A DNA stretch of 64,000 nucleotides from Beroe forskalii (lineage: Eukaryota; Ctenophora; Nuda; Beroida; Beroidae), in assembly GCA_011033025.1 (NCBI GenBank), contig WFMF01000594.1, positions 1-64,000 of the forward strand, read 5' to 3'. The position numbers and the translations under genes were made by a program. Shown here in pieces: positions 1 through 12,653 of this stretch; within the stretch, counting starts at the first letter, position 1, and each line of letters starts with the position of its first letter. Under the pieces are notes generated by a model. The model was not told where the DNA came from. It saw nothing but the letters and a program-made list of their open reading frames with translations, and did no database searches.

Positions 1-3000
1 CCCGCGGTGTGCGCATCGTTTTGTCCCGGCGCATCGCTTTTTGGGGTTGCGCGCACGAGCCCCGGTGTGCGGCATCGCTTTTAGTGCGCGCACACCCACG
101 GGGCGCATCGGCTGCGCGACGACTTTGGTGCCCCACGCTTTTGTTGCGCGCACGATCTGATGTGCGCGCTGTTTGCTGCGCATCACTCCTTAGGTGGCGC
201 ACGTTTGTTGCGCTGGCACGATCTTACGGCGGCAGCGACGTTTTGCGGGGGCATGATCTGGTGGCGGCATCGCTTTGTTGCGCGCAAGCCAGGTGGCGCG
301 CACCCCAGCGCGCACGATCCCTGGTGCGCGTTTGTTGCGCGCATCGACCTCGGCGCTTTGCAGTTGCGCGCACACCCACGGGGGCGCGCACGTTTTGTTG
401 CGCGCACGCTGTTGCGGCGATCGCTTTGTGCCGACCTTCGGTGGGCGCATCGTTTTGTTGCGCGCATCGACCATGGTGGCGCATCGCTGGTTGCGCGCAT
501 CGACTCGTGGCGCGCATCCCCGTTGCGCGCCAACAGGCACTTAGGTGCCCCACGTTAAAGGTTGCGCGCATGTCTTATTTGGTGTGCCCCCTTTAGGTGC
601 GCGCACGAGTCCTACTGGCGGCATCGCTTTTTCCCATTTGGGGTGCAGCACGTTTTAGCGCGCGCACGACAGGTGGGGGCATCGCTTTAGGCTGCGGCGA
701 CCTTCGGTGTGCCCCCATCGCTTTTGTTGCCGCAACCTTGGGGGGCAGGCACGTTTTTGTTGCGCGCACGACCTTTCGGTGGCGCACGCTTGTTGCCCCA
801 CGACCATGGTGCGGCATCGTTTGTTGCGCCACCTTCGGTGGGCGCATCGCTTTTGCTGCGCACAGCCTTGCAGGCACGCGATTGCAGGCACGCTGGGGCG
901 CACGCTTTTGTTGCGCACGACTAGGGGCAGCACTTTGCGCGCGCACGACCCCACGGTGGTGGCATCGCTTTTTTTGGGCCCCAGACCCACGGGGGTGCGC
1001 ACGCTTTGTTGCGCGCACACCCTTTGGGGCAGGCACGTGTTGCGCGCACGATCCTTTGGGGGCGCGCATCGTTTTAGCGCGACGATCTTTGGGGGCATCG
1101 CTTTAAAGTTGCGCACAGTTGGTGGCGCATCGCTTTTAGTTGCGCGACGACCCTGGTGCGCGACGTTGCGCGGCACGCCCATTTGGGGCAGCACGCTTAA
1201 AAGTTGCGCGCACGACAGGTGCGAGACGCGGACAGCTGCCCGCATCGACTCCACGGTGTGCGCGGCATGTTTGGTGCGGGCCGCACAGTCTTACGGTGGC
1301 GCGCACGCTTTGTTGCGCGATGACCTTTGGTGGCATCGTTTGTTCCCGGCACGATCACGGGCTGCGTTTAAAGCGGGCACGATCTGGTGGGAAATCGCTT
1401 TGTTGGGGCGCACGATCACGTGGCATCGCTTTGGTTGCGCGCACCGGTGTGCGCGCACGGCTTAGCCGGCAGCGCATCTTTTGTTGCGGGCACACGCTTT
1501 TGGCTCGCACGTTCCAGGGCGCACGTTTTTGTTGCGCGAAAACCTTGGGGGTGCGCCACGTTTTGTTGCGCGCCAATCTTCGGGGGCGCGCACGCTTTTT
1601 TGCGCGCACCCCCCACGGTGCGGGGACGCGGTTGCCGACGACCCGGGCGGGGCGAAAGCTTTTTGTTGCGCCCCACGCCCCACGGGGGGCGGCACGTTTT
1701 TTAAAGTTGCCAAAGATTTTACGGTGTGGGGAAAGCTTTTGTTGCGCGACGTTTTTACGGTGTGCCCCGCCCACGGTTGCCGCTTTTTCGGTGTTGGGCG
1801 AAAATCGCTTTGTTGCGCGCACCCCCCATGGTGCGCAGGCTTTTGTTGCCCCCGGACCTTAGGTGTGCCCCACGTTTTTTGCTCCCAAAATTAACTTCCC
1901 GGTGTGCGCCATTTTTTTAAAGTTGCGCGGCCCAGGGGGGGCCTTTTTGCTGCGCGACAATTGGGTGCGCGAAACGCAAGCTGCCACGACCCATTGGGCG
2001 CACGTTTTTGCTGCGCGCACGCCCGGGTGCGGGCGCAATTTTTTGTTTGCGCGCAAAATCCCGGTGTGCGGGGCAGGTTTTTGTTGGGGAAAAAACCCCC
2101 ATTTGCGAAAGGCTTTGCCGCGCACACCCCACGGTGGCGGCACCGGGTTGCGCACAATTTTGGGTGCGCCACGTTTTTAAAGCTGCGCGCAGGGCCCCTT
2201 GGTGCGCATGCTTTTTTCCCGCCCCGCCCACGGTGTGGGGGGCCATCGTTTTTGGTTGCGCGCCCCCTTGGGGGTGGCGCCACCGTTTTCCCGCCCCGGA
2301 CCCCACGGTGTGCGCCCCACGTTTTGTTTGGCGGCACGACCTTCGGTGCCCCACGCTTTTTGTTTTCCCCACATTTTGGTGCGCGCACTTTTTGCTGCCC
2401 CATAGCCCACCCCGGCGGCACTTTTGCTGCGCGCACAATTCTTCGGTGTGCGGCAGTTTTAAAGTTGCGCCCCCCATCGACCTTTTTGTTCCCAAAGGCA
2501 AGGGCCCACTTTTGGTTGCGCGATCAACCCGGGGGCATCGGGTTGCGCGCACGACCAGGTAAAAGGGCATCGCAAGGCGCGCAGATTTTACGGTTGCGCC
2601 ACGTTTTTGCTGCGCGCGTTTTCCAGGCGGTTTTGCGGCCCCGTTATCGCAAAGTTGCGCGCAGCCCCTTTGGGGGCCCCACGTTTTTGCCGGGGCACGC
2701 CCTTTTCGGTGGGAAACACGCTTTTAAGTTTGGGCGCGCGACCCAAGGGAGGTGCGCATCGTTTGGCTGCGCGCACGACCTTAGGGTTGTGCGGAAATCG
2801 CGCTTGCGCGCATGACCTTCGGGCAAACGTTTTTTGCGCCACGACCACGGTGGCGCGCACGTTTTAAAAGCCGCGCCAGCCCTTTGTGCGGGACGCTTTT
2901 TTGCGCGCAAACCTTTCCCCAGGAAGGGGCCGGGGTTTTCCCGGGCGCAGGGACCCCGGGGGCCCCACGTTTAAAATTGGCGCACGACCTTACGGTGCGC

Positions 3001-6000
3001 CTTTGGCTTTTGCTGCGCGCCATTAGGGGTGTGCGCTATCAATTCCCTTTTGCTGCGCGCAAATTTTTCGGGGGCGCGCACGCTTTAAAGGCGCGCACGA
3101 CCCACGGGCGGGGGCCACCTTTTAAGGCTGCGCGCACAACCCGGGTGTGCGCACGTTTTTTGCTGCGCGAAATCGCCCGGGGGTGCGCACGCTTTTTGCC
3201 GGCAAGATCCAGGCGGCAAGCGCACGTTTTTTAAGCGCGCGCACGACCTTTCGCTTTTGATTCAGGCGCACGCTTTTAAAAACTGCGCGCACGACTTTAC
3301 GGCGGCGCGCACGCTTTTGTTGAGCGCGCATGACCTTACGGTGTGCGCGCATCGCTTTTTAAGCTGCGCGCACGACCGGTGTGTGCGCGCACGCTTTTGT
3401 TGCGCGCACAGCCTTACAGTGAGCGAACACGCTTTTAAGCTGCGCGCGACCATGATTCCGGATGCGCGCGCACGCTTTTAAGCGCTGCGCGCACCTTACG
3501 GTGCGCGCACGCTTTTGTTACGCGCGCACGACCTTCTTGTGCGCGCATCTTTAAAGTTAGCACGCTTTTAAACTGCGCGCACGCCTGACCTGATGGTGTG
3601 CGCGCACGCTTTTGTTGCTGCGCACAGACCCATTTGGTGAGCGCACGCTTTTTACTGCGCACTGATCTGTTGCGCTTGCATCGCTTTTTAAGCTGCGCGC
3701 ACGATTTTTCGGGGGGGCGCACGTTTTTTGGGGGGCCGCCCCCAGGGGACCTTACGGGTGTGCGCGGCACGCAAAGCGCGCACGATTTTAGGTGGGCGCA
3801 CGTTTTTAAAGTGCGCGCAGCCCTTTTACGGGGGCCCCATCGTTTTTAAGTTGCGGGGCAGGGTCTCCGGTGTGCCCCACGTTTTTTGGGCTGCGCCCCG
3901 GGGATTCCAGGTGGCGCACGCTTTTGTTGCGCGCACGACCCAGGTGGCGGCCGTTTTTTGCTGCGCGCGGCCCACGGGGCGGCACGCTTTTGCCCCCGGC
4001 GCACGATTTTACGGTGCGGCACCCCTTTTGGCTGCGGGGCATGACCCCGGTGGCGGGACTTTTTTGCTGCGCGGCCCCTGGCGGTTTTTGGCGGGGAAAC
4101 CCCCGGCCTTTTTTGCTGCGCGCAAGCCCACGGGTGGGGTAAACCCCTTAAGCGGCGCGCGCACGCCCCAGGGCGCAATGTTTTTGGCGCGCACGACCTA
4201 CGGTGTGCCCCACGTTTTGGCGCAAAACCCCCCATTTGCGCGCATCGCTTTTGTTGCGCGCACGCCCTTTTCGTTTGACGCGCACTTTTGGCTGCGCCCC
4301 ACGCCCTTTTTCGGGGCGACGTTTTAAAAGTTACGCGCACGCCCTTTAGGTGGCGCGCGTTTTAAAAGCTCCCCCGACCCACGGTGTGCGCGCAGCGGTT
4401 GCGCCCCACGCCCCTTTGGGTGGGCGACGTTTTTTGTTGCGTCAACCCAGGTGGGCGCACTTTTTATTGCGCGCACACCCCACGGTGGCGGCACGTTTTT
4501 GCTGCGCGCCCCCCCTTGGGGCGGCACGTTTTTGCTGCGCGCACGCCCTTTCGCTGTGGGGGCATCGCAAGTTGCGCGCAGATTTTTCGGTGCGGCGACG
4601 TTTGGGCGCGCACGATCTAGGTGGCGCACTTTTTTAAAGCTGGGGCACGTTTTTTTGGGTGCGCGCATCGTTTTTAAAGCCGCCCCATGCCCTTTAAGGG
4701 GGCGCACGCTTTTGCTGCGCCTTACCCCGGTCGGGGCCCCGAAGCGCCCCACGCCCTTTTCGGGGGCGCACGTTTTTAGTTGCGCGCACGACCCAGGTGG
4801 CGGCAGGGCCGCGGCACGCCCTTTGCCGGTGGCGGGATTTTTTTAAAGTTGCGCCCCATGCCCCACGGTGGGTGCGCATCGGGTTGCGCGCACATTTTAG
4901 GGTTTGGGCAATCTTTTAAACAGCGCGACGACCTTTTCGGTGGCGGGGTTTTTTTTAAGCTGCGCCCCACGACCAGGGGGCGCGCACGCAAAGCTGCGGG
5001 GTCCCCCCTTGGCGGGGTTTTTAAGCTGCGCGCACACCCTTACGGTGGGGGCGCACGTTTTTTGTTGCCCCAACACCCCCGGTTTTGGTGCGTGAAATCG
5101 GCTGCGCGCACGACCCTGGGGCGGGGCACGTTTTTGCGCGCACGACCTTACGAGGGCGCACGTTTTTTTCCCGCGCAAAAGTTTTTTGGTGCATGCATGC
5201 TTTTGCTGCGCGCACAGCCTTATGGTGAGCGCACACGCTTTTGCTGCGCGCACGAGCCGACGGTTGTGCGTGCATCGCTTTTTAAGCTGCGCGCACGAAC
5301 TTACAATGTTTTTGCGCGCACGACCTGGTTAAACGGCGCGCACGATTCCATCGTGTGCGCACGCTTTTTAAGCTGCGCGTCAGACTTTACGGTGCGCGCA
5401 CGCTTTGCTGCGCGCACGACCTTACGGTGTGCGCACGCTTTTGCTGCGCACACGACCTTTCGGGTGCGCGCACGCTTTAAAGTTGCGCGCATGACCGCCC
5501 TGATGGTGCGCGCACGCTTTTTGGGCTGCTGCGCACGACCTTACGGTGGCGCACGTTTTGTTGCGCGCACGACCTTACGGTGTGCGCATCACTTTTGCTG
5601 CGCGCACGACCTTACGGTGTGCGCACGCTTTTTGCTGCGCGCACGATCTTGGTCGTGCGCGCGCAAAGCCATGTAAGCCGCGCGCATCGATATATCCAGG
5701 CGCGCATGACCTTACAGTGTGCGCGCACGCTTTTGCTGCGCGCATCGACCTCACGGTGTAATCCCATCGCGGTGTGCGCGCATGACCTTATGGTATGCGC
5801 GCACATTTTGTTTGGGCGCACGTGCGCGCACGCTTTTTGTTGCGCGCACGACCTTACGGTGTGCTTTGCACGCTTTTGCTGCGCGCACGACCTTCGGTGT
5901 GTGCGCGCGCGCACGCTTTTAAAGCTGCGCGCCCATCGACCGTCGGTGTGCGCGCACACTTATTGCTGTGCGCACGACCCACGGTGTGCGCGCGCATGAC

Positions 6001-8345
6001 CTTTTTAAAGCTGCGCGCACGACCTTACGGTGTGTGGTACGCACACGCTTTTTAAGCTGCGCGCATGACCTTACGGTATGCGCGTGTGATTTTTAAGCTG
6101 GGCGCACGACCCACGGTGTGCGCGCATGCTTTTTAAGCTGCGCGCATGACCTTACGGTGTGCGCGCACGCTTTTTAAGCTGCGCGCACGACCTTACGGTG
6201 TGCGCGCACGCTTTTAAAGCTGCGCGCACGACCTTACGGTGTGCGCGCACGCGCAATCTGCGCGGCACGACCGGTGGTGTGCGTGCGCTTTTGCTTTTAA
6301 GCACGACCTTATCGTGTGCGCGCACGCTTTTAAGCTGCGCGCGACTTTCGGCAAAAGAATGCTTTTAAAACTGCGCGCACGACCATGGTGTGCGCTCACG
6401 CTTTTTAATCTGCGCGCACGACCTACGGTGTGCGCGCGCGCGCTTTTTAAGCGCGCACGACCTTACGGTGTGCGCGCATCGCTTTAGCTGCGCGCACGAC
6501 CTTTCGGGGTGCGCGCGCGCTTAAAGCTGCGCGCACGACCCAACAGTGTGCGCGCACGCTTTTTAAGCTACGCGCACGACCTGGTGTGCGTGCACGCTTT
6601 TAAAAATGCGCGCACAGCTAACGGTGTACGCACGCTTTTGGCTGCGCGCACGATACCGGTGTGCGCGCGCGCTTTAAAGCTGCGCGCACATCTTTCGGTG
6701 CGCACCACTTAAAAGCTGCGTGCGCGCTTTAAAGCTAGTGCACACGTTCTTCGCTGCGCGCACGTCTTTCAGTGTGCGCGCACGCTTTAAGGTGTGCGCA
6801 CGCTTTAAGCCACGCGCACGACCTTTCGGTGTGTGCGCGCGTTTTTTGCTGCGCACGATCTTACGGTGTGCGCACGCGCTTTAAGCTGCGCGCACGACCG
6901 CTTACAGTGGCGCATGCGCACTTTTAAGCTGCGCGCACGACCTTCGGTGCGCGCGCTTTTAAGCTGCGCGCACGATCTACGGTGCGCGCACGCTTTTAAG
7001 CTGCGCGCACGACCTCGGTGTGCGCGCACGCTTTTGGCTGCGCGCATCGACCTTTTGCGCACGCTTTTTAAACTGCGCACGACGCATGGTGTGCGCGCGC
7101 ATTTGCTTTTGCTACGCGCACGACCTTTCGGTGTGCGCGCACGCTTTTAAAGCTGCGCGCACGACCTTACGGTGTGCGCGCACGCTTTTTAAGCTGCGCG
7201 CACAGCCTTACGGTGAGCGCACACGCTTTTTAAGCTGCGCGCACGACCATTCGTTGTGCGCGCACGCTTTTTAAGCTGCGCGCACGACCTTACGGTGTGT
7301 GCACATGCTTTTTAAGCTACGCGCACGACCTTACGGTGTGCGCGCACGCTTTTTAAGCTGCGCGCACGACCACGGTGTGCGCACGCTTTTTGCTGCGCGC
7401 GCACGACCTTACGGGGCGCGCGCGCACGCTTTTTAAGCTGCGCGCACAGCCTTACGGTGTGCGCACACGCTTTTGAAGCTGCGCGCACGACCTTTCGGGG
7501 CGCGCGCACGCTTTTTAAGCTGCGCGCACGACTACGGTGTGCGCGCATTTTTAAACTAAATGCACGCACAGTTACGGTGTGCGTGCACGTTTTTAAAAAT
7601 GCTGCGCGCACGACCCCTAACGGTGTGTGCGCATCGCTTTTAAAGCTGCGCGCACAATCTACGGTGTGCGCGCACGCTTTTAAGCTACGCGCACGACCTT
7701 ACAGTTTGTGCGCACGCTTTTTAAAAATGCGCGCACGACTAACGGTGTGCGCGCACGCTTTTTAAGCTGCGCACGAATCTTTGGTGTGCGCGTGCGGCAC
7801 TGCGCGCACGACCTTCGTGTGCGCGCACGCTTTTAAAGCTGCGCGCACGACCTTACGGTGCGCGCACGCTTTTTTAAGCTGCGCGCACAGCCGACGCGCA
7901 CGCTTTTAAGCGCGCGCGACCTTTTGTGGTTTTAAAGATGCGCGCACGACCTTACGGTGTGCGCGCACGCTTTTTAAGCTGCGCGCACAGCCTTACGGTG
8001 TGCGCACACGCTTTTGAAGCTGCGCGCACGACCTTTCGGGGTGCGCGCACGCTTTTGAAGCTGCGCGCACGACCTTACGGTGTGCGCGCACGCTTTTTAA
8101 GCTACGCGCACGACCTTACAGTGTGCGTGCACGCTTTTAAAAATGCGCGCACGACCTAACGGTGTGCGCGCACGCTTTTTAAGCTGCGCGCACGACCTTC
8201 GGGTGTGCGCACGCTTTTAAGCTGCGCGCAGCCTTTCGTGTGCGCGCACGACTTTCGCTTTTTAAGCTGCGCGCACGACCATGGTGTTAGGCTTAGCCTT
8301 ATTGTGCGCGCAGAGGTTTTGCTGCGCGCACGATCTTACGGCGCG
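1..8345 (+). repeat. GC-rich satellite of about 41 bp, hairpin-chain type
   Basis: The array repeats a unit of about 41 bp made of four blocks: GCGCGCACGACC, TTACGGTGT, GCGCGCACGC and TTTTTAAGCT. Copies are regular from roughly 5200 to 8345 and strongly diverged from 1 to about 5000, where G and C runs and CGTTTTTGTTGC variants dominate. Each unit has two overlapping dyads. One pairs TGCGCGCAC and ACC with GGT and GTGCGCGCA around a TTAC loop; the other pairs GTGCGCGCA and GCTT with AAGC and TGCGCGCAC. Stops are rare on both strands because of composition, so the many long open frames here are not evidence of genes. The same unit recurs inverted at 44455-46350 and 48590-49500. Confidence 0.95.
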
Positions 8346-8357
8346 CGCGCAAAGCTA

Positions 8358-8455
8358 AAGGTTAGGGTTAAAGGGTTAGAGTTAGGGTTAGGGGTTAGGG
8401 TTAGGGGTTGAGTTAGGGTTAGGGTTAGAGTTAAAAGGTTAAAGTTAGGGTTAGG
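8358..8455 (+). repeat. Telomere-like TTAGGG/TTAGGGG tract
   Basis: About 100 bases of imperfect TTAGGG, TTAGGGG and TTAGAG repeats follow directly on the GC-rich satellite. TTAGGG is the telomere repeat of most animals outside insects. The degenerate units and the unique sequence to the right suggest an interstitial or subtelomeric remnant rather than a working chromosome end. Confidence 0.85.
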
Positions 8456-9039
8456 TAACCAGGGTTGTTACGCGCACGGGTGCGCGGCAAGCGCTAAACC
8501 AGGGCCCTATTTCTGTCTGGGTTGTCGTTTTGACGGTCGGATTTGAACCGTCGGAACTGACGTTAAAAAGAAATGACGCCGCGCGCCGTACGTCTTTAGT
8601 AGTGTTTGTGGAAAATCTTTAGAATCACTCTTTATGACTTATCCCCACTGGATGCAACTTCCATGAATGTTTCATAGGAACTTCTATTTTAATTCTTTTT
8701 CTTCTACAATCTGTAATGTTTGATGTTGCAGCTTGATTGATTCTCAGAACTTTCAACAATCAATCGGCTGATGCTAAAATTGACCATTTGATGTTCTTTC
8801 AAAATGTTCTTTTTGACTCTGTCTTCATAATTATTTGCAAGCCCATGTTACTCTGCAATGCCAAATGCAAATGCAATACGATTCTTCACATCCAGAAGCC
8901 TTATTCTCGCCATGATAAGAATTCATTTTTCTTATTTCAATCTGGTATTCTGGTAATCTGGTATTCTTTACAGCATAATATATAGTTTTTGGGCTGTTTG
9001 AGTATCCCATACAGGATTCCGATCCCTGGTGTAAATTTG
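8456..9039. other. Intergenic stretch without recognisable gene
   Basis: Mixed-composition DNA. A short dyad (GACGGT ... ACCGTC) lies near 8533-8553 and contains, on the minus strand, an 11-base match to the tRNA B-box. No A-box or cloverleaf is visible. Nothing else is recognised. Confidence 0.5.
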
Positions 9040-9536
9040 GCTACATCTGGGTGTCATTTTAGATAGTTTGTCTCATTTAAGACCAAATTATGTCCATTTT
9101 TTGATCTCGAATTTCTAGTTTCTATGTAAGTCACATCTGTCAACTCCTGGTGTCAACTCATGCAGCTTTGTGGTACAAGTACAACATGTTTCCCACTTCT
9201 ATCCCCAGTCACAGTATGAGCTAAACATAGCCCACTTTTTTCTTCTCAATGTGAGCATGTATTCCATGTTTATCTAATGTTTTTACTGACACATTTTACT
9301 GAAAATTTCATCTTGTTTCATTTTCTATATTTGAGGCGAAATGATTTCCATTTATCTATTGTTTGTACTGGCAAGTTTTACTGTGAATTTCATCTTGTTT
9401 CTTCGTCTATTTAAGGCAGAATAATTTTCATTCTATACTTTACAATGTGGACATGCATTTAGGGCTGGTTATTACAATGAAAATTTTACCTAGATTTTGG
9501 TGCCACTTGATGTGTCTATTTGAGGCACCAATTGAC
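9040..9536. repeat. AT-rich tandem repeat, first segment
   Basis: Diverged tandem units of roughly 130-150 bp share the phrases TTTTACTGAAAATTTCATCT, TATTTGAGGC and GGTGCCACTTGATG. The same units continue at 12882-13724, 15334-16158 and 16374-16480. The mobile elements between these segments are therefore insertions into one ancestral array. Confidence 0.75.
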
Positions 9537-9767
9537 TAATTTTCGGTAAAAGTGTCACATAAGTTGTGAATTTTGTCCAATGGATCTAGTGGATTCATCA
9601 TGTCCAATGGACTTCCATTGGACATCCAGTGGACATCTATTGAACATGATGTCCATCAGTAAAATTGTCCAATGGTGTTCAATGGATCCATTGGATCCAT
9701 TTTTGATGTTCAATGGACATGTACAATGGATCCAATGGATGTTCAATGGATCCATTTGATGGTCAAT

Positions 9768-10112
9768 GGGACACAATCACCAAACATGGTTTGGTAGATG
9801 GACATCAGTCTGGTATTTTTTGTTCAATGGATCCATTGTGTCCATTGAACCAATGTGTCCATAGAACACCATTGGACATCCAGAAATTGCACACTGTTTC
9901 CATTGGATCCAATGGATTAATTTCGTCCATTGGACTTGGTCCATTGGACACAATGTGCAATGCATCCAATGGATCCAATGGGCATGTTCATTGTTCAATG
10001 GTGTTCAATGGACACAATGGATCCATTGAATCCAATGGACACAATTGGTCCATTGAACAAAATAATACCAGACTGAGGTCCATCTACTAAACCATGTTTG
10101 GTGATTGTGTCC
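9768..10112. mobile_element. Nested palindromic element of about 345 bp
   Basis: Arms of about 65 bases at 9768-9836 and 10045-10112 are near-perfect reverse complements. They begin GGACACAATCACCAAACATG and contain CAGTCTGGTATT. The core is again made of GGATCCATTGG words. It lies just inside the left arm of the larger element and has no coding capacity. Confidence 0.8.
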
Positions 10113-10379
10113 ACCATAGATCCACTCAAATTAATTAATTATTTCTCAAGATAAAGTGTGCCATACACTAAATACCTATACTTAAGACACAGTTCAAATA
10201 TATACCAGTCTTAATAAATACCTAAAAACCTATGGCACACCTGCCTCTATTTGTAGGCTAAAATGAAAATGTTATTTAAGAAAACATTCTTATGAAATTA
10301 TAGCCCAGTTTTAAGTTTCATTTTGTGAAAAGGCATTACTTAAAATACTCAAAAAAGATACACATAACACAGGTATCAT

Positions 10380-12653
10380 TCAACAAAACACATCAGTCGT
10401 CCAACGATATGATAATATGTGTTGGGATTCCGGATTATGTTGTAAATTACCCAAGGAGCGTCGAAAAGGAGCTGGTCCCACAAATATGTTCAACTTGTTT
10501 ACAGAAGTTTTTCTTAACACAGATGCATCAGTGCAAAGTACATCTTCATAGTTATATCCTACAAGCTCCAATGTTGTTTGAAGACTTTCATCCAGTGTTC
10601 TGTTGAACAGAATTGGTATGTGGAAGTTCATTTCGTAACACTAGCCCTTTCAGCCTTGCCACAGACTGATTCAAAACAGCTACATTCCAACACTTGATGG
10701 TAGGGTGAATTTGGTAGCATACCATTCAATACAGGTAGGAACAAACCTTGATTTGTCAGCCTTCTCTACAGAAAATGCAAAATCTTGGAAATGTAAACAA
10801 TGTCCATGTAAAAAGTCTGCCACCTGTGTGTTATGGAGTCGTTTACTTGTCCTTCTTGAATATTGTGTTTTGAGTGGCCTCATATGAACATATGAGTTTC
10901 TTTAAAAGCAACTTCTGTTCTTTCTTTTTCTTCTTCATCAATTCTATAAACATCGTTCTTACAGATAAGATCCATGTTACTGGAAAGCTCAGTGTCCCAT
11001 TCCTTACAGACATGTTTAAGCACCTCGTTTTTGTGGTATAACAGTTGTTTTGGCTGAAACTGGTCAAGACATATGTGGCTCAAACGGTTGTCACCAGCAT
11101 TAATAGAGTGCTTTTCTTTCAGGAATACTTTGAGTTCTTGTAAGTCTGACTGTAGAATCTATGTCCTGGTGTTGACTCAATTTGTAAGATGCGAGCTGAA
11201 ACATCATCTTGTTGACTGAGACACTTTAAGAGGAACTTAATTGTAACTCTTGTTTAACAGTTCAAGAGGGGGAATTCCGAGCATCAAGTGAGATATATTC
11301 TTTGCTGGAAAGAATTGGGCACCAGTCGTCATCTTTAGGAGAGCTCTACTCATGAAGTTTTTGAACACATTTTCATTTCCAGACAAACAGATAGGGGCAC
11401 CATATAGTAACTTTGTTAACACCACAGTTTTGAACAAAATACTAAGGGATGAGGTGTTGAGACCAAATCTTCTGGTAGTTTGATCAGACAGCTTGTGCCA
11501 AGCATACCAAACTCTTTTCAGAATAAGCTTGGCATGGGCCTCAAAGCTCAGTTTCTCATCAATTATGATTCCAAGCACTTTGCTTTTGTCAACATACTGT
11601 AGCTGCTTGCCTGTGATGTTTATTTTGGTTGCACTTGACTTTTTCTTCATCTGTCATTTTATCTTTGATCACTAGTACCTCCGTTTTATTCTGGTCACAG
11701 TTCACAACTAATCTCCACTTATAGCACCAATTACTGATATAGTCAGCAACTTGTTGCATGTAATGTCTGGCATTTGAAATGCAATCAGCCACAACAACTA
11801 CAGAGCCATCATCAGCAAACTTAAAGTATTGAGTGAAGTTTCTGATGGTACTGTCAATGTTTTCAGGCCTAAGCAGGTCTGCAATGAACAAGATAAACAA
11901 AATAGGAGACAAAATAGAGCCCTGTGGGACTCCCAAAAGAGCACAAGCTCTCCTGAGACCAACTAGAGAATTGACTCTTAGCTTTACATGTCTGTTACTG
12001 AGAAAAGAGTTTAGGAGCCAAAATAACTTTCCCTTGATCCCATAATGATTTAGCTTCCACAAGAGACAAGGCACTGAAACCGAGTCGAAGGCTTTCTCAA
12101 AATCTATAAGCAGCACGAGAGCAGTGAGTTTCTTTCTTTTAACTTCAGTTAAAGTTGAAATCATCTTGTAAAGATATCTAGAGGTATTTTTGGATGGTAA
12201 AAAACCCTCTTGGGCTTCATCAATTATTCCTTTGATGTTGCAGAACTTTCTAAGTCTTGATTCAAGAACCCTCTCCAGGAGCTTCCCTAAGTAGGGTGAT
12301 ATACAAATGGGTCTGTATGAACCTGGTGACATGTATGTTGTTTTGCTGGGTTTCTTGATGAATGTGACGATTGATTCATCCCATATCCATTGACCACTGT
12401 CCAAGATCCAGTTAAAGAGGCTCACTAGAAGCTTTCTACCATTGATAGGAAGATGTTTGAGCAAAATAGGGTGAACTGAACTTCCATCAAGTGTTTTACC
12501 TTGCGTTTTCTGTTTGGATATAGCTCTGGAGATATCTTCAATGGAAATTGCGCCATTCATTATCTCTTCCATTTCCTCATTCTCAGAGTATTCATTATCT
12601 TTTGAGAACATAGAGACCTCATTTATGACATTTGACAGGTGATTCTCATCCAC
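10380..12653 (-). pseudogene. Non-LTR retrotransposon reverse transcriptase, broken (LINE, Jockey/I-like)
   Basis: The main frame (12653 down to 11589) has the order of a non-LTR reverse transcriptase: SPGSYRPICISPYLGKLLE, then LLIDFEKAFDSVS (catalytic Asp), [20 protein letters not shown], and FADDGSVVVV in place of the usual YADD. A frame change near 11640, by a run of A beside GAAGAAAAAG, shifts reading into 11650-11237, which carries the thumb-like stretch KVLGIIIDEKLSFEAHA. Further broken frames down to about 10380 include YNYEDVLCTDASV, which could be part of an RNase H-like region. No endonuclease domain lies upstream, so the copy is 5' truncated at the inverted repeat near 12655. Several frameshifts make it inactive. 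Clade assignment is tentative. Confidence 0.85.

Noticed and set aside
9-8411. Dozens of open frames of 60-300 codons on both strands
   Set aside because: They lie in GC-rich satellite where TAA, TAG and TGA are rare. The peptides are shuffled RARFLLRARP-type repeats in every frame.
8530-8555. Minus-strand tRNA-like B-box (GGTTCAAATCC)
   Set aside because: No A-box at a suitable distance and no cloverleaf; the match lies in a short dyad.
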